Of a stretch of 7,117 nucleotides of DNA, positions 6,697 through 7,117 are shown piece by piece. The stretch covers positions 1 to 7,117 of the forward strand of contig JBBRVS010000254.1 in the NCBI GenBank assembly GCA_038246645.1, in the 5' to 3' direction. How positions within the stretch are numbered: position 1 is the stretch's first letter; every line of letters begins with the position of its first letter. The notes beneath the pieces are model-generated. The model searched no databases, was not told the DNA's origin, and saw only the letters and a list, made by a program, of their open reading frames with translations. This stretch comes from JAHCHG01 sp038246645. Its GTDB lineage: Bacteria > Acidobacteriota > Blastocatellia > Pyrinomonadales > Pyrinomonadaceae. The position numbers and the translations under genes were made by a program.

Positions 6697-6702
6697 AGGA
6701 GG
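6697..6702 (+). promoter_or_regulatory. Strong AGGAGG ribosome binding site for the small ORF
   Basis: AGGAGG lies eight bases before the ATG at 6711 within a purine-rich stretch (AAAAGGAGGAAAGAAAG). This is among the strongest Shine-Dalgarno sequences in the window and is the main reason to take the small ORF seriously. Confidence 0.6.
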
Positions 6703-6710
6703 AAAGAAAG

Positions 6711-6854
6711 ATGGAAGTCGTTTTAGGTGTCTGTTTAGTAAACTCGACAAAAACCCGCGTTAAGACTCCTAAGTTGTTGAAAAAAGCAGACTGTGATTCT
6801 ATGCTTTTCATCAATTCCAGTGCCGGAACAAAGTGCGATAAACTTTCTCAATGA
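6711..6854 (+). CDS. Small hypothetical protein, 47 residues, strong RBS
   Basis: The ORF begins MEVVLGVCLVNSTKTRVKTP and ends FINSSAGTKCDKLSQ with a TGA. I do not recognise a family. It has a short hydrophobic N-terminus (VVLGVCLV, residues 3-10) followed by a lysine-rich middle (residues 14-25) and three cysteines (8, 28, 42). There is no full membrane helix or clear signal peptide. It could be a genuine small protein, or the preserved 5' end of a decayed gene. The perfect AGGAGG eight bases upstream supports translation. It is divergent from the DUF5676 gene and convergent with the partial gene at the right edge. No homology evidence is available, so coding status rests on the ribosome binding site and start codon alone. 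Confidence 0.45.
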   Translation: MEVVLGVCLVNSTKTRVKTPKLLKKADCDSMLFINSSAGTKCDKLSQ

Positions 6855-6867
6855 ATGATGATATATA

Positions 6868-6884
6868 CAAAAACTTGGCAAGTT
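6868..6884 (-). terminator. Weak intrinsic terminator candidate for the right-edge gene
   Basis: On the minus strand, 21 nt after the TAA of the right-edge gene, AACTTGCCAAGTT forms a 5-bp stem with a 3-nt loop and runs into TTTG, giving five T in a row. It is short and AT-rich, so termination may be inefficient, but its position between the partial gene and the convergent small ORF is what a terminator would need. Confidence 0.35.
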
Positions 6885-6905
6885 AGAACTGAAAAAAGAA
6901 AAGTA

Positions 6906-7117
6906 TTATTTTGTAAATACTAAAACTACGCCGTCCGAATAAAAGACATCGCTTATCCTGTAGCTTTCGGCTAACAGCCGTTTTACTTCCGTTGCGGTTT
7001 CATCTGTCGGTGAATTGTTCTTTTTGTCGGTCAAGCGAAGATATTTGTGATCGGCTGTTCGGGCATCTTTGCCGGGTTGCAGAAAAACAAGTTTTCCGCC
7101 GGTTGTTTTGGACGCAT
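6906..7117 (-). CDS. C-terminal part of an unknown protein, cut by the window edge
   Basis: An open frame without a start enters from the right edge and gives 69 residues before the TAA at 6906-6908. It opens ASKTTGGKLVFLQPGKDARTADHKY (written here in two runs: ASKTTGGKLVFLQ and PGKDARTADHKY), then RLTDKKNNSPTDETATEV, and finishes RLLAESYRISDVFYSDGVVLVFTK (RLLAESYRIS then DVFYSDGVVLVFTK). The alternating hydrophobic strands, a predicted helix (TATEVKRLLAESY) and a final strand suggest a small alpha/beta C-terminal domain. I do not recognise the family. Codon pattern and amino acid composition look like real coding sequence, and no in-frame stop occurs. It is codirectional with the main gene run but separated from it by the small ORF region, so it is probably a separate transcription unit. 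Confidence 0.6.
   Translation of the reverse strand, partial: ASKTTGGKLVFLQPGKDARTADHKYLRLTDKKNNSPTDETATEVKRLLAESYRISDVFYSDGVVLVFTK

Larger units (their letters stand above)
6445..6710. promoter_or_regulatory. Divergent intergenic region, probable promoters for both flanks
   Basis: This 266-nt stretch separates the minus-strand DUF5676 gene from the plus-strand small ORF, so transcription should diverge from it. It contains the 16-bp palindrome TATATTTTAAAATATA (6589-6604), which could supply -10-like AT-rich hexamers in both directions. On the minus strand TTGCGG and TATATT are 15 bases apart, which is short for sigma-70, so the promoter call is weak. A second element is the inverted repeat TCTCTA (6632-6637) / TAGAGA (6644-6649), flanked by CTGA (6625-6628) and TCAG (6654-6657). 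Nothing coding is convincing here; the open frame extending the DUF5676 gene upstream is arginine-rich and lacks a start signal. Confidence 0.35.

Noticed and set aside
6691..6726. Alternative ATG at 6691 just before the small ORF
   Set aside because: It gives only 11 codons in another frame and its sequence contains the AGGAGG that serves the ATG at 6711.
1..7117. CRISPR array, tRNA, rRNA or insertion sequence
   Set aside because: No regularly spaced repeats, cloverleaf, rRNA-like conserved blocks, transposase frame or terminal inverted repeats were seen on either strand.

Overview
The window is a moderately AT-rich bacterial segment in which every recognisable gene lies on the minus strand. 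Read 5'->3' on that strand the order is: a partial unknown gene at the right edge (6906-7117), a DUF5676-type small membrane protein (6166-6444), a truncated pyridoxamine-5'-phosphate-oxidase-fold protein (5884-6153), a large membrane CPBP protease / alpha/beta-hydrolase fusion (4009-5829), a membrane-anchored GerW/YtfJ-like protein (3582-3986), an exported amidohydrolase (2144-3601), a Tat-type nitroreductase-fold protein (965-2080), a frameshifted remnant of a secreted-protein gene (806-959), and a flavodoxin-fold NAD(P)H oxidoreductase (250-828). The only plus-strand candidate is a 47-codon ORF with a very strong ribosome binding site (6711-6854).

No marker fixes the organism. Weak Shine-Dalgarno sites at some genes, Tat- and Sec-exported hydrolase or oxidoreductase proteins, a GerW-like protein without other sporulation genes, and DUF5676 would suit an environmental Gram-negative such as a Blastocatellia-type Acidobacteriota. 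This is a low-confidence inference from style, not proof.

Spacing is tight from the DUF5676 gene to the amidohydrolase: 12 nt, 54 nt, 22 nt, then a 20-nt overlap. It is moderate (63 nt) to the nitroreductase. The leader ORF follows the nitroreductase after 5 nt and ends in an ATGA overlap with the oxidoreductase. The whole run could be one transcript or two. The products are mostly membrane or envelope hydrolases and flavin or nicotinamide redox proteins, so a shared role in detoxification or small-molecule turnover at the envelope is plausible but unproven.

The points most worth a second look are the CPBP-alpha/beta-hydrolase fusion with its shortened oxyanion loop, the transmembrane GerW-like protein overlapping an amidohydrolase gene, the frameshifted signal-peptide ORF joined to the oxidoreductase start, the eroded PPOX gene, and the uncharacterised small ORF in the 6445-6905 region, which is rich in inverted repeats. 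I saw no rRNA, tRNA, CRISPR array, transposase or replication origin.
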